Source of the DNA: Microcyclospora pomicola
Taxonomy: Eukaryota > Ascomycota > Dothideomycetes > Capnodiales
DNA: 64,000 nucleotides
NCBI GenBank assembly: GCA_002786065.1
Contig: NHNY01000003.1
Location: 496,001-560,000 of the forward strand
Direction of reading: 5' to 3'
Shown: positions 1 through 10,002 of the stretch, piece after piece
Layout: every line of letters starts with the position of its first letter
Position numbering within the stretch: the stretch's first letter is position 1
The notes under the pieces: generated by a model
Told to the model about the DNA's origin: nothing
Seen by the model: only the letters and a program-made list of their open reading frames with translations
Database searches by the model: none
Position numbers and translations under genes: made by a program

Positions 1-480
1 GTAACTTCTGAACTTGCCCAAGCCGCTCCTGGTCGCAGAACTACTGTCCGCCGCCTTCTTCCATCCGTAGATACTAGAAACATGATGCTACCTACTTACC
101 GTACTCACCCCAAGCACCGAATCTCGCTTCTCTGTCTCTGCTTGTGCCTCTACCTCTGAGAATCGAGTCCACCTCCCACCTACCTCATGAAACGTCGAAC
201 CTGTTCATCACATCGCGAATTGTGCGTCGGGAGGTCGATGTGCTGCGGTGTGTTGCGGTGCATGGTGTACATGTACAATGGATAGCATAACTACATGCCG
301 TTCTCTCCATTCATCCACCCACCCATTTACACACGAAGCTCCGATCGAAAGGCGCCGACGTGGGCTTCAACTTAAGGTACCTTACCTAGCCAACTCGCGA
401 AGATGAAAAATTTAGAAGAGACAGAATGTATTCAAGAAAGAAAATTTCTCCCTCACACATCTTCTACCTTCCCCCTCACT
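1..480. other. left-end non-coding stretch
   Basis: No coding region can be supported here. It is the 3' flank of the DUF1996 gene that ends at 481. A short plus-strand frame at 403-651 runs antisense into that gene and is taken as a shadow. Confidence 0.5.
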
Positions 481-1925
481 CTAAAAAGCATGCTTGGCAT
501 GAGCTTGGAGATGGCGCAACTTGTGGCCATGTGCATGCGTGGCCTGGGCGTACTCCACCTCGGTGACCACAGTGTAGTCATTGACGGTCACGACATCGGC
601 GGAGGCTTCGGCAGCCGGCGAGCTCGCGGCGGGAGGAGTGGTCACCGATGACGACGTGCTGGCGATCGTGGAGGTGGCGAAACCAGACGTGGCGGAGGTG
701 GCGGACGAGACCGACGAGGAGAAGGAGGCGGTGGCATAGGAGCTGACAGCAGCGGCATCGGCCACTGGGGTGCAGGGACCGTTGCTGGCGACACCAAGCG
801 AGGCGGGCTGGTAGATGGTGGCTGGGTTGGTGTCATCGATGGGGTTGCAGCCGGGAAGCGCGGTGCCAGGGTTGGTCACTTCCTCGTCGTAGGTGATCTT
901 GAGAGTGCAATCACCGTTCTTGGTGGTGGTATTCTTCATCGCGGTGCACTGACCAACATCCTCGTTGCCGTACTCGTTGTAAGGGCATGAGGCGAGGAGA
1001 GCCGGGATGGCACCTTCCTCCCATCCGTTGAAGAAGTCGGCGTGCCATCCGTAACCAGTGTTGTCACCCATAGCAAGGACAAAGCTGTCCGGGACGACTT
1101 GGTCCACCACACTGTGAAGGTTGAACTGGTTCTCGATGAAGATGTGTGGGAGACGTGTGGGGTGGCTCGTCGGGCAAGGACCGGCAGAGAGGTCGCCATC
1201 CGGGTAGGCCATGTGAGCCTGAGGGTTAGCTGGATCGAAGTCGTCGCCGTTCCAGCAGTGCGGGAAGGTGATTGCGCCATTGAAGCCAGGGTAAGCATCA
1301 CAGTCGGTGACACCGGTGGGAAATCCGCCGTCCGTGCCTTGGTTGTAGCCACCATCGCCATTGCTATGGCAGACCCTGTGGATGATGTTAGTCGCCATGT
1401 CTGAAGAGAAATGGGTATGAGGATAAATTAGCCCTACCATTGAGTGATGTTTTGCTGGTGGATGTTGGGGTTCGCAGCACGCAAAAATGGGTTGCCAGTG
1501 ATCATGCGGAAGCCCTTGGGGAACTCAAATGGATCGGCCTTTGTATCCGCGGAATTGCCAGCATCCTGGTAGTAGAGCTTGTGACCATCGGTCGGTACAC
1601 GCAAATACCCGGAGCCGTCCTTCTTCTCCATGAACAGAGCTGGATGCCAGTAGATACTGTGATCTTGTTCGACCCCATTGCCCTCAGCAGAACCAACGGT
1701 AGTACAGGTCGACTGCTGGAGAGAGTCGTAGGTCACCTCATCGCTGAAAGCGTTGGATCCAAAGAATTGATGAACATGCTGGCTGATGCTGCCCGGGTTC
1801 AAGATTGGATCAGCGCGCTCAACTGCAGTGTCGTCGCCGCCAGGGGTGTACATCACAAACTGCTCAGCAGTTGCGGCGGTCATGAACGCAGCCACCGAGG
1901 CGGCGAGGTAGGTTCGTGCGATCAT
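481..1925 (-). CDS. secreted DUF1996-domain protein
   Basis: Two exons (1925-1438 and 1375-481) give 460 residues. The 62-bp intron runs from GTAGGG to CACAG and contains the branch site CTAAC. An earlier AG at the TTCAG would create a stop, so the CACAG acceptor is preferred; it yields ITQWVCHSNGDGG, which fits DUF1996. The N-terminus MIARTYLAASVAAFMTAATA is a clear signal peptide. The DUF1996 hallmarks are visible: the HVHQFFG segment near residue 50, the YWHPAL segment near 92, an ITFPHCWNG motif and the LPHIFIENQF region. After the domain comes a Ser/Thr/Ala-rich linker and a His-rich basic tail (five His in the last 20 residues). DUF1996 proteins are fungal extracellular proteins of unknown activity; some carry WSC domains, this one does not. 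The start is fixed by the signal peptide. Confidence 0.88.
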
Positions 1926-1940
1926 TGTAGGGAATGTCTT

Positions 1941-1956
1941 GATATATATATATATC
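1941..1956 (-). promoter_or_regulatory. palindromic TA tract upstream of the DUF1996 start
   Basis: GATATATATATATATC is a perfect palindrome beginning 16 bp upstream of the ATG. It lies too close to the start to be a classical TATA box unless the leader is extremely short, so it is more likely a leader microsatellite or a transcription-start element. Confidence 0.3.
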
Positions 1957-4172
1957 GTGATATGGAAGGAAAGGTTGTCGTGAGATATGGTAAACAGACG
2001 TCAAGCCTGGGATTCTTCTCAAAAGAATGTAGTTCGAAGGGATGTTTCGCAAACGACCAAGCGACTTGTAGTGATAAATAGAAAAATGATCAGAGTCGCG
2101 AAGAAAGGGCTGCACAAAGACAATTGAAGACTGACCTTTCTGCAACCTCGTGGGCTACGTGGATTAATATATGAAATGACACGACCCCCAGCCTTCACGG
2201 ATAGCATCTTGCAACTCGCAGAATGCGTGGCGTTCAACGCAGCGGACCTCCTGGCGGCACACACATGTCAGACTATAGCAGGATTGAAGGTGCGCAGGAT
2301 TTTAGGTGTATCAAGGGTAGGAATTCGGTCAACGAGCCAATGTGATGATGTACATCTGTGCATAAGCGCTGCAGGGCGGGCAGCGCTTCAGGACAGATCG
2401 CAAAGCCTGACACACTTGACGTTTCAGCATCTGTACTGAGGCGGCGCTATCTCCGTGTACATGTAGGTGGTGAGGTGTAGTGAGAAGATACTTCCTGTAA
2501 CGTTAGCAGGGAGAGGCTGAAGTAAGGTTGAGAGTGGTGTATTAAGGCCGCTGGCCCGCACGTGGCTTCATCTTTTCAAACGCCTCGACACGTGGAACCG
2601 ATCCAGGAACGCGCCTCCGTAGAGCGTGAATCGCTTTAATCTTCTCCATTCGTACGACCTGAACTGCAGCGTCGAGGTTGTATCGCCTGGCGACGTGCAT
2701 AACGAATGCAACTGTGGGCACATGGGAGATTGAGAGGCGTGTTGGACGGGAGCTGAAGGATGCGGCGAAAATCACAAAACAACCGGAGGCGAGCTAGGGT
2801 GAATGGGGTCACGCGAGACGCCCACTTCTGACTTGACCCTGGCGCTTATAGACAAGTACTGTATAGAGAACGACACTACTTCTTACATGTACATTCAACA
2901 GCATCATCAATAAGCTACTTCGCCACTTATTGATCACTGTCCGGTCGCGTAATTGATCGTGTGGCATTGACAGTCGGTGATCTGCTCCAAGAAGTTCCTC
3001 GCTCCGGCATATATGGATCATGCATGCCATCTGACCGACCCTCCAGGATTGTTGTTTGAAAGCTTCCAGCATGACTTACATCATCTGCGTGTATTGCGTG
3101 GGCGGCACTTATTATGATAATGAGGCAATCTTCTGTAGATCAATGGGGAACAGGATCCAGGCCATGACCATGATTGCTATCTCTCGGCACTGCTTTGGAA
3201 TGAAGGACCATGAGAGAGCATATGGACTGGTCGATCTGCCACTCCATTGACGCCACAATTTGCTTATCGACGTGAACGAATGGAGTATTTCTGCTAAACA
3301 AGCCATCACGCTTGTCGATAAGCAGGGGACTGTTGGTTACACCGATCTGTCATCCATGTGGTAACGCATGGCGTGAAAGCTTGAAACATCGTCGGAGCGG
3401 GTTCCCTGTTTCTCAGATTCGTCCCATGCAATCAAGAGACGTGCATGACACGTCTTGCTTCGTAAGAGACTCTGTCGTGGAAGGACAGGATGAGTCGAGG
3501 GCAGTGCTCGGTGCTGAATGCTCATTGTCAGGCATTTTCCGCTGCAACAAACCTGACAACACTACCAAGCACTTGTCACGAACAGATGGGCATGGCGATC
3601 CACCGCGATAGCTTTCCTGTGTGAGTGGATGTAGAGCTTTGCCTGCTAGTAAGTCGATCCACATTTGGCCTACACTGTCCTCCGGACCCTTGCGAGATTT
3701 CCTTGATCATCCTCACCTAGGGGGCCAACCCGCATGAAAGACAAAGACATTAGCTGGGATCTCAAAGCTTTGTCTGACACAGCAAGCACTTCGTTTCATC
3801 GGTCGCAACAGTTCACGATTCATTCTGGTCATCACAATAAAGGCATGACATACAAAAGTGAGACAACACGTTGTAAACACAACACATCATTGAGCAACAC
3901 GATCACAGCCATGAAGCAACGCAGCGTAGAGTCAAGGTCGTTTCGGCACCATTGATTTCTCTTTTCCTTTTCTCAAGCCTCCATCCATATGCTCCTCAAT
4001 TTACGAGCACGACCAAGCAATCTCGACAGCGTAAGGACCAGGACCGTGGACCGCACATGAGCTATCCCATCTTGGTACCCAATCAACACCAGACAGTTCC
4101 TTTCGGGGCAGGTCCACCGTCCGTCGAACTTCTACGTCCTCCTAGACGGGCCAGAGTCTTGGAAACCAAACG
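1957..4172. other. 2.2-kb region without a convincing gene
   Basis: Several short open frames on both strands lack family resemblance, signal peptides or paired splice sites. A minus-strand frame at 2542-2775 starts with GTG and was not accepted. The stretch holds the upstream regions of the DUF1996 gene and of the possible membrane protein at 4173. Confidence 0.45.
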
Positions 4173-4790
4173 ATGCAATCTCAAGGAGAAAGACCTATCC
4201 AGAACTTTGCGCCTGTGCAGAAATACAAGTTGCGCAGGAACCTAGACCGCAGCCGCATCGCACATCATCGACAGCATGATGGATCGTCATCTCAGCAAGA
4301 CGACACACTTGGAGTACATGACCAGGAGCAGGAGAAGTCCAATCAAGCTGGCCTGCGACTTGTGTCAGACCATTTGCGAAGCCAGAATCCCGACAGAACG
4401 GTATCTACAACCACCGAAACGCAGACGAGACAGGACGCAGGTCCACCACCGCAGTCGCACGATCACGCTCATGCCCCACAATACCACGATCTCACAACCA
4501 AACTCCTCGAAGCAGAGCAAGGCTGCAATGCTCGTCTGCGGACGCGCAATCGTATCCTCACGGGATGCTGGGAAGCAGAACAGTTGAAAGGCAAGAGAGC
4601 CGAGCGAAAGAACGATGCATTGATCCGCGAGCTGGAAGCACGAGTAGAGCGGTATAGTTTGGTGCGGGTGCTTTTCATGATGCCGCTGGTGAGCGTGCTA
4701 TGCTACGTGGGATGGTGCTGGCTGAATGCAGCGGAATTCGAGTATCTGCGCGGCGTGAGGAGGAGAGAGTTGGGTCTTGTGGACGTATAG
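4173..4790 (+). CDS. hypothetical single-pass membrane protein
   Basis: This is an uninterrupted 205-codon frame starting at ATG 4173. I do not recognise the family. The first 110 residues are polar and Gln/His/Ser-rich. A charged segment (about residues 105-160) could form a short coiled coil (KLLEAEQGCNARLRTRNRIL). One hydrophobic stretch, VLFMMPLVSVLCYVGWCWL (about 168-186), is a likely transmembrane helix, followed by a short basic end. A coiled coil followed by a tail helix would suit a tail-anchored protein, but that is inference. An upstream frame from ATG 4057 runs in another phase and could be a spliced first exon; I could not place a convincing intron. Confidence 0.42.
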   Translation: MQSQGERPIQNFAPVQKYKLRRNLDRSRIAHHRQHDGSSSQQDDTLGVHDQEQEKSNQAGLRLVSDHLRSQNPDRTVSTTTETQTRQDAGPPPQSHDHAHAPQYHDLTTKLLEAEQGCNARLRTRNRILTGCWEAEQLKGKRAERKNDALIRELEARVERYSLVRVLFMMPLVSVLCYVGWCWLNAAEFEYLRGVRRRELGLVDV

Positions 4791-4937
4791 AGGGTGTTGG
4801 GGTTGGGAAGGTAGAAATTGGGTTGGTTTGAGATGGGCTGGAATGATGGATAAGTTCCTCGAAACAGGGGCATTGGCTGTCAACAGGAGAATAGCGGGGT
4901 ATCGTTTTGGGAATGCGAGAATGCATGTAGGGTGCAT

Positions 4938-6767
4938 TCACATCCTGAACACTCCAAACTTGGTCTCCTTCGTCTCCGCGCTGCCTCCCATCGCAGCTTG
5001 TAGGCCCATACCGAGCACGCGACGGGTATGATTTGGTGGGATCACGCCGTCGTCCCATATCCGCGCAGTACCGAACAAAACCTGGACAAGGGAGTCAGTA
5101 GCCAATACCTCTCGTGGCAGTGCTGTTCGAACATACCTCGCTCTCCTTCTCAATCCTGTCTCTCAAGCCCGTATCCACCTTCTTCCCCACCGCTTCCATG
5201 ACGCCCGTCAGCTGCTCTGCACCCATCACGCTCGTCCTCGCCGTCGGCCAGCTCCACAGGAACCGCGGGCTGTACGATCGTCCACACATGCCGTAGTTGC
5301 CCGCACCCGCCGAGCTGCCCACCAGCACGGTAAACTTGGGTACGTTTGCACATGCCACGGCGGTGACGAGCTTGGCACCATTTTTGGCGATGCCACCTTT
5401 CTCCGCCTCGGCGCCGACCATGAAGCCCGAGATGTTCTGCAGGAAGACGAGCGGGATGTTGCGCTGGCAGCAGAGCTGAATGAAGTGCGCGCCCTTCAAC
5501 GAGGATTCGGAAAACAGGATGCCGTTGTTGGCAATGATGCCTACTGGGTGGCCGTATATGCTCGCGAAACCTGTGATCAGGGTGGAGCCGAACAGAGGCT
5601 TGAACTCGGAGAACTCGGATCCATCGACTATGCGGGCGATGATTTCGTGCATTGGCACGGACTGCTTGAAGTTGGTGCCGGTGATGCCGTCTAGCTCGGC
5701 TGGGTCGTAGAGAGGTTCTTTCCAGGTAGCTTTGAGTGCTGGATTACCTGACGTCGAGTAGTTGAGGTTGCTGATGCTCCGACGCGCGAGGACAAGAGCA
5801 TGCGTGTCGTCCACGGCCAGGTAGTCCGTCACCCCCGATACCTCAGAGTGCAGTCTGCCACCTCCGAGTTCCTCGGCGGTGACTACTTCTCCAGTCGCCG
5901 CTTTCACTAGCGGAGGTCCCGCCAGGAATACCGTCCCTTGCTCCTGAACAATAATACTCTCGTCGCTCATGCTAGGGACGTATGCCCCGCCAGCAGTGCA
6001 CGATCCCATGACCACGCTGATCTGCGGGATACCATCTGCACTCATCCGGGCTTGGTTATAGAAGAACCGACCGAAGTGATCCCGATCGGGGAAAACTTCG
6101 CTCTGATGTGGTAGATTGGCGCCGCCGGAGTCGACCAGGTATATGCAAGGCAGCCGATTCTGATGCGCGATTTCTTGCGCGCGAAGATGCTTCTTGATGG
6201 TTATGGGGTAGTAGCTCCCACCCTTGACACTCTGAGTAGGTCAGTCTGCGTGCAGATACGTGTGTTGAGAGTTCGGGCATGTACATACGTGCTGTCGTTC
6301 GCAACAATCATGCACATCACTCCTTCAACTGTGCCAATGCCTGTTACCATACCTCCAGACGGCACTTCTTCGCCCGGGTAGAGATCGTGGCCAGCTAGAG
6401 CACTCAACTCCAGAAAGCTGGAGCCTGGATCGATCAAGGCGGTGATTCTGTCTCGGACCAGCATCTTCCCACGCTGGACGTGCTTCTGTCTTGACTTCTC
6501 AGGCCCACCCTTCGACACTTCGGCGTGCAGGATTGCCAACCGGTCGGTGAGCTCTCGCATGGCTGCAGCATTGTCGCGGAAACCCTTGCTGTTCGTGTCG
6601 ACCCCAGACGGTATGATTGAGATCTGCGCCGCTTGATGAGGAGATGTGTAGGTAGCGACTGACCGGATTGGGAGTCGCTGTTGCAGAGCCGGAGCTCGAA
6701 TTGGCTTTCGACGAGGAACGTGATGGGCAAGGCGAACCACAGCACGAGACACTGCTGCAGTCGCCAT
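4938..6767 (-). CDS. mccB: 3-methylcrotonyl-CoA carboxylase beta (carboxyltransferase) subunit, mitochondrial
   Basis: Three exons (6767-6289, 6229-5137, 5081-4938) encode 571 residues, normal for MCC beta. The introns are 59 and 55 bp; the first uses a TCAGAG acceptor that gives the expected [13 protein letters not shown] junction. The protein transfers carboxyl from carboxybiotin to 3-methylcrotonyl-CoA, giving 3-methylglutaconyl-CoA in mitochondrial leucine breakdown. The family is shown by [54 protein letters not shown] and [16 protein letters not shown]. The basic start (residues 1-40, many Arg, no acidic residues) is a plausible mitochondrial presequence. The C-terminal exon carries [18 protein letters not shown], characteristic of the subunit. 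The gene is head to head with isovaleryl-CoA dehydrogenase; in Aspergillus nidulans mccA, mccB and ivdA are clustered. The biotin-bearing alpha subunit is not in this window. Confidence 0.96.
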
Positions 6768-6940
6768 GGTAGCTGTTCGTCTACATACCTGTAGCGAGCG
6801 ATCTAGGAACAGAAGGTCGAAGAGCTGAGGTTATATCGCTCGACCATACTGTAGCGTAAAGCCGACAGTAGCCGCTTCCCCCGCAGTCATAGAAGCGCTC
6901 AATCCCGCTTGACGGTCTGCTCCTGCAGCTTCCTCACATC
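6768..6940. promoter_or_regulatory. shared divergent promoter of mccB and ivdA
   Basis: Only 173 bp separate the two start codons, so both genes must share regulatory sequence. An 8-bp perfect inverted repeat, CGAGCGAT at 6795-6802 and ATCGCTCG at 6835-6842, lies between them. The motif CTGTAGCG-like also occurs twice. Coordinate induction by leucine is the expected behaviour, by analogy with Aspergillus; binding by a zinc-cluster factor is inference. Confidence 0.6.
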
Positions 6941-8236
6941 ATGCCTCCACTCTCACCTTGTCGAGCCGCACTTTTGCAATGCTCAACATCACTTCGTTCG
7001 TCCATTCGAACACCAGCAGCATTATGTCTCACATCCCGATTCGCTTCGACCAAGCATCCCAAAGGCTTCAGTCCGCCGACCCAAGATGACCTGGACGAGC
7101 TACGCGAACGGACGATCGAATTCGCACGTCGCGAGATCAGCCATGAGGTCGCGCAAGCCACTGATCACAAGAACGAGTTCCCAATGGACATGTGGCAGAA
7201 GATGGGTGAGGCTGGGTTGCTCGGTGTGACGGCAGATGAAGAGTATGGTGGATTAGCTATGGGCTACCAATCGCACTGCGTGATCCTCGAAGAGTTGAGC
7301 CGGGCGAGCGGCAGCATTGGTCTAAGCTATGCCGCCCACAGCCAATTGACTGTCAACCAGCTGATGCTCAACGGTAACGCGGAGCAGAAAGCGACCTGGC
7401 TGCCGGGCCTGATCAGCGGCACCAAGATCGGCGCGCTCGCCATGTCGGAACACAGCGCCGGCAGCGACGTGGTCAGCATGAAGATGACGGCCACGGCAGT
7501 CGACGGCGGCTTCCTCCTCAACGGGTCCAAGATGTGGATCACCAACGGACCGGACGCGCACCTCGTCATCGTCTACGCCAAAACCACCCCGACCGCCGCC
7601 AAGGACGGCATCACCGCCTTCCTCGTCGACACCACCACCCCAGGCTTCAGTGTCGCACGCAAGCTTGACAAACTCGGGATGAGGGGGTCCAACACAGGCG
7701 AGCTGCGCTTCGACGACGTCTTCGTCCCGACGTCCCACATCCTCGGCGCGCGGGACAAAGGCGTCAAGGTGCTGATGGAAGGGCTGGACCTGGAACGTCT
7801 CGTGCTCTCCGCCGGGCCGCTGGGGCTCATGCAAGCCGCGCTAGACGTGACGCTGCCGTACGTCCACGAGCGCCACCAGTTCGGCGTCCCGCTCGCCAGC
7901 CAGCAGCTGGTCCAAGGCAAGCTGGCGGACATGTACACCAAGTACCGTGCGGCCTCCTCGTTCACGTACGCGGTGGCCAAGGCCATCGACGACAGCCACG
8001 CGGCACCACACATCAAGACGCAGGACTGCGCGGGGGCCATCCTCTTCGCCGCCGAGCGTGCGACCGAATGCGCCATGGACGCCATCCAGTGTTTGGGTGG
8101 TATGGGCTATATGAACGAAATGCCCGCAGGCCGTATCATGCGTGACGCGAAGTTGTATGAGATAGGTGCAGGCACGAGTGAGGTCCGACGGATGGTGATT
8201 GGACGGGCGTTCAATCGCGAGTTTGGGATTCGTTGA
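6941..8236 (+). CDS. ivdA: isovaleryl-CoA dehydrogenase, mitochondrial
   Basis: This is an intronless 431-codon gene. It encodes a flavin acyl-CoA dehydrogenase that oxidises isovaleryl-CoA to 3-methylcrotonyl-CoA, feeding the carboxylase encoded next door. The first 35 residues (Arg/Ser-rich, no acidic residues) look like a mitochondrial presequence. The acyl-CoA dehydrogenase N-domain follows (EEYGGLAMGYQSHCVILEEL), then the beta domain with AMSEHSAGSDVVSM and GSKMWITNGPDAHLVIVYA. The C-terminal domain contains GLDLERLVLSAGPLGLMQAA. The Glu of DLER, residue 285, sits where isovaleryl-CoA dehydrogenases carry the catalytic base; this separates them from medium- and short-chain enzymes, whose base lies elsewhere. 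QCLGGMGYMNEMPAGRIMRD and the C-terminal IGAGTSEVRRMVIGR complete the family pattern. Confidence 0.96.
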   Translation: MPPLSPCRAALLQCSTSLRSSIRTPAALCLTSRFASTKHPKGFSPPTQDDLDELRERTIEFARREISHEVAQATDHKNEFPMDMWQKMGEAGLLGVTADEEYGGLAMGYQSHCVILEELSRASGSIGLSYAAHSQLTVNQLMLNGNAEQKATWLPGLISGTKIGALAMSEHSAGSDVVSMKMTATAVDGGFLLNGSKMWITNGPDAHLVIVYAKTTPTAAKDGITAFLVDTTTPGFSVARKLDKLGMRGSNTGELRFDDVFVPTSHILGARDKGVKVLMEGLDLERLVLSAGPLGLMQAALDVTLPYVHERHQFGVPLASQQLVQGKLADMYTKYRAASSFTYAVAKAIDDSHAAPHIKTQDCAGAILFAAERATECAMDAIQCLGGMGYMNEMPAGRIMRDAKLYEIGAGTSEVRRMVIGRAFNREFGIR

Positions 8237-9129
8237 GAGCAAGTCCCTGATCGATCGAGCATGCGTATGAAGCACGAGTCATGTTCTGATATGGCACGAT
8301 TACGAAAGAAAAGGCATTCTTCACGGGTTCGACGGGAGACAGGGAGCTTAAAATTGGTGAAGCTGCAAGGATACATGTTCATGCTAGCTTAAGTTCGTCG
8401 TGTTGATCGTGAGGCGGTCAAAATATATACTCCATTTTCTCCCGTCGAATCCTACAATTTTCCTTCCTTCTTTGGAAGGTGATGCTATGCTCGTTTCGTC
8501 ATACAAAGGTCCCAGAATACATGTGCGGCCATGAGACATCTCCCCCGTGTCGTCAAATGCACATGCAATTTTCCTTTTTTTCCTGATGCCAATGCCAGAT
8601 GATGAGAACCCGTAAACTCCTCCGCTCAGAATGATAAAGTGCAAGATGCCGTGTTTCGTCGAAGATGTGTGTGGTGGACGGTCTCGATGGAGAAACGATG
8701 TATGTATTGGTGGATGTCTTCGATGTAGATCTCATGTAGTGTGACAGGGGACCGTGTGTGGCAGGAGCAGAGCGTGTCTGATCCACTTCCGCTTCATCGT
8801 GTGTGTTGGGTTTCGCAGTCGGAATGGCAGAACTAGACTGGCTTCATGTTTGTCAGGACAGTGGTGTGTGTCCTGGCAGGATGTAAGAAGACGGCGAAGC
8901 AAGAGAGCCCTGTGCTCCATTGGTGGAGGAGAGCAGGTCAGAAGACGTGGTTCGTTGCGGGCTAGTGAAGAGTCGTGATGGGCGATCTTCAACTGAACGG
9001 TGTGAAGGCAGCGAGGTCCCCTGAACTCTCGGGCCGCAGTTTGGTTGAATCAACACTCGCAATGGTGTTGGTGAGATTGGTCGTGCTCGAGACAAGGTAA
9101 AACAGTGTCGGCCTTGTCTTTACTCAACT
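8237..9129. other. 0.9-kb convergent intergenic region
   Basis: The region lies between the 3' ends of ivdA and the minus-strand hypothetical gene ending at 9130. Short frames on both strands have no recognisable content. Confidence 0.5.
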
Positions 9130-10002
9130 TCACTCTCCATCCTCAATACTGCTTAGCTCTGCCTGTCGCTCGGCATCAGCATCTTCGCCCAGAGGATAGA
9201 TCTCCCAGTCCGGCCGGCGCCATGAGTGCGCTTTACCAGACATGGTGCGTGCGTTGCGGAGACCGGGACGTTGTGGACGATGTCCGCTTGAGGCCAGGTC
9301 GGTGGGAAATCTGCGGCCGAAGGTGAAAGCGGTGCGATGATCATCGTCTTCAGCGTCGTCGTCGTCCATGTAGTGTTTGCCGTCCTCCACCGGTGGGGTC
9401 ACGGTGATGGTCAAGTAATTCGGTACATGCAGTGCGCCATTGGGCGGGGTGTTGTCCATCTCCATCTCATCTCGGAGATTGGGAGAGTGGTCGGGTGTCA
9501 GACCAGGCAGGTGCTCATCGTGTGAAGGAGGTGAGGTGGAGCGCCAGCTTGGCTCGGCATTCTCATGTGCTCGTTGGACAGCACGCTGGAGGGCAGATGT
9601 CTGACTTGAAAGCATGTCGTTCCATCGGCTGGGGAGTTCTTTCTGGGCTTCTTGCGCAGCACGCCGGTCAGTATTGAAAAGGGCAAAGTCGGTAATGCCG
9701 GCGTTCCATTCGAACTCATCATCGTCTTGGTCATCCTCATCACTATCGTCGTCGTCCCAGTTGTACTGATACCGATACTCCATGGCCTCCGGTTGTGTGA
9801 TGAAGTATGCGTCCGGGTTCTTGTTCAGATCAAATTCAAAGGCGACCTCGTTATTAAGGAGCGGCTTGGAGAGCGAAACATCGGATGGAGTGGATCGGGA
9901 GCCCGGGTCTGATATAGCACCCACGCCGCCGCGCCGTGAGAGTGCACGCCGGCTCGGCGGCCAAGTGGCACTACGGTGATGTACTGGCGCAGAGTCCGGC
10001 AT
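9130..10002 (-). CDS. acidic hypothetical protein
   Basis: The frame extends upstream to 10107, but the first sensible start is ATG 10002, which gives 290 residues beginning MPDSAPVHHRSATWPPSRR. I do not recognise the family. An Arg/Ser-rich N-terminus is followed by NNEVAFEFDLNKNPDAYFI and an extremely acidic run of about 20 residues (Asp/Glu with Ser). Later there is a second acidic patch, DDDDAEDDDH. The C-terminus is polar (HSWRRPDWEIYPLGEDADAE). There is no signal peptide or membrane helix. The composition suits an intrinsically disordered nuclear or cytosolic protein. The open frame, biased composition and conserved-looking Trp/Tyr islands (YRYQYNW, RRPDWEIYP) favour a real gene. Confidence 0.6.
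   Translation of the reverse strand: MPDSAPVHHRSATWPPSRRALSRRGGVGAISDPGSRSTPSDVSLSKPLLNNEVAFEFDLNKNPDAYFITQPEAMEYRYQYNWDDDDSDEDDQDDDEFEWNAGITDFALFNTDRRAAQEAQKELPSRWNDMLSSQTSALQRAVQRAHENAEPSWRSTSPPSHDEHLPGLTPDHSPNLRDEMEMDNTPPNGALHVPNYLTITVTPPVEDGKHYMDDDDAEDDDHRTAFTFGRRFPTDLASSGHRPQRPGLRNARTMSGKAHSWRRPDWEIYPLGEDADAERQAELSSIEDGE

Noticed and set aside
2542-2775. 77-codon minus-strand frame
   Set aside because: It starts with GTG, lacks family resemblance and has no splice partners.
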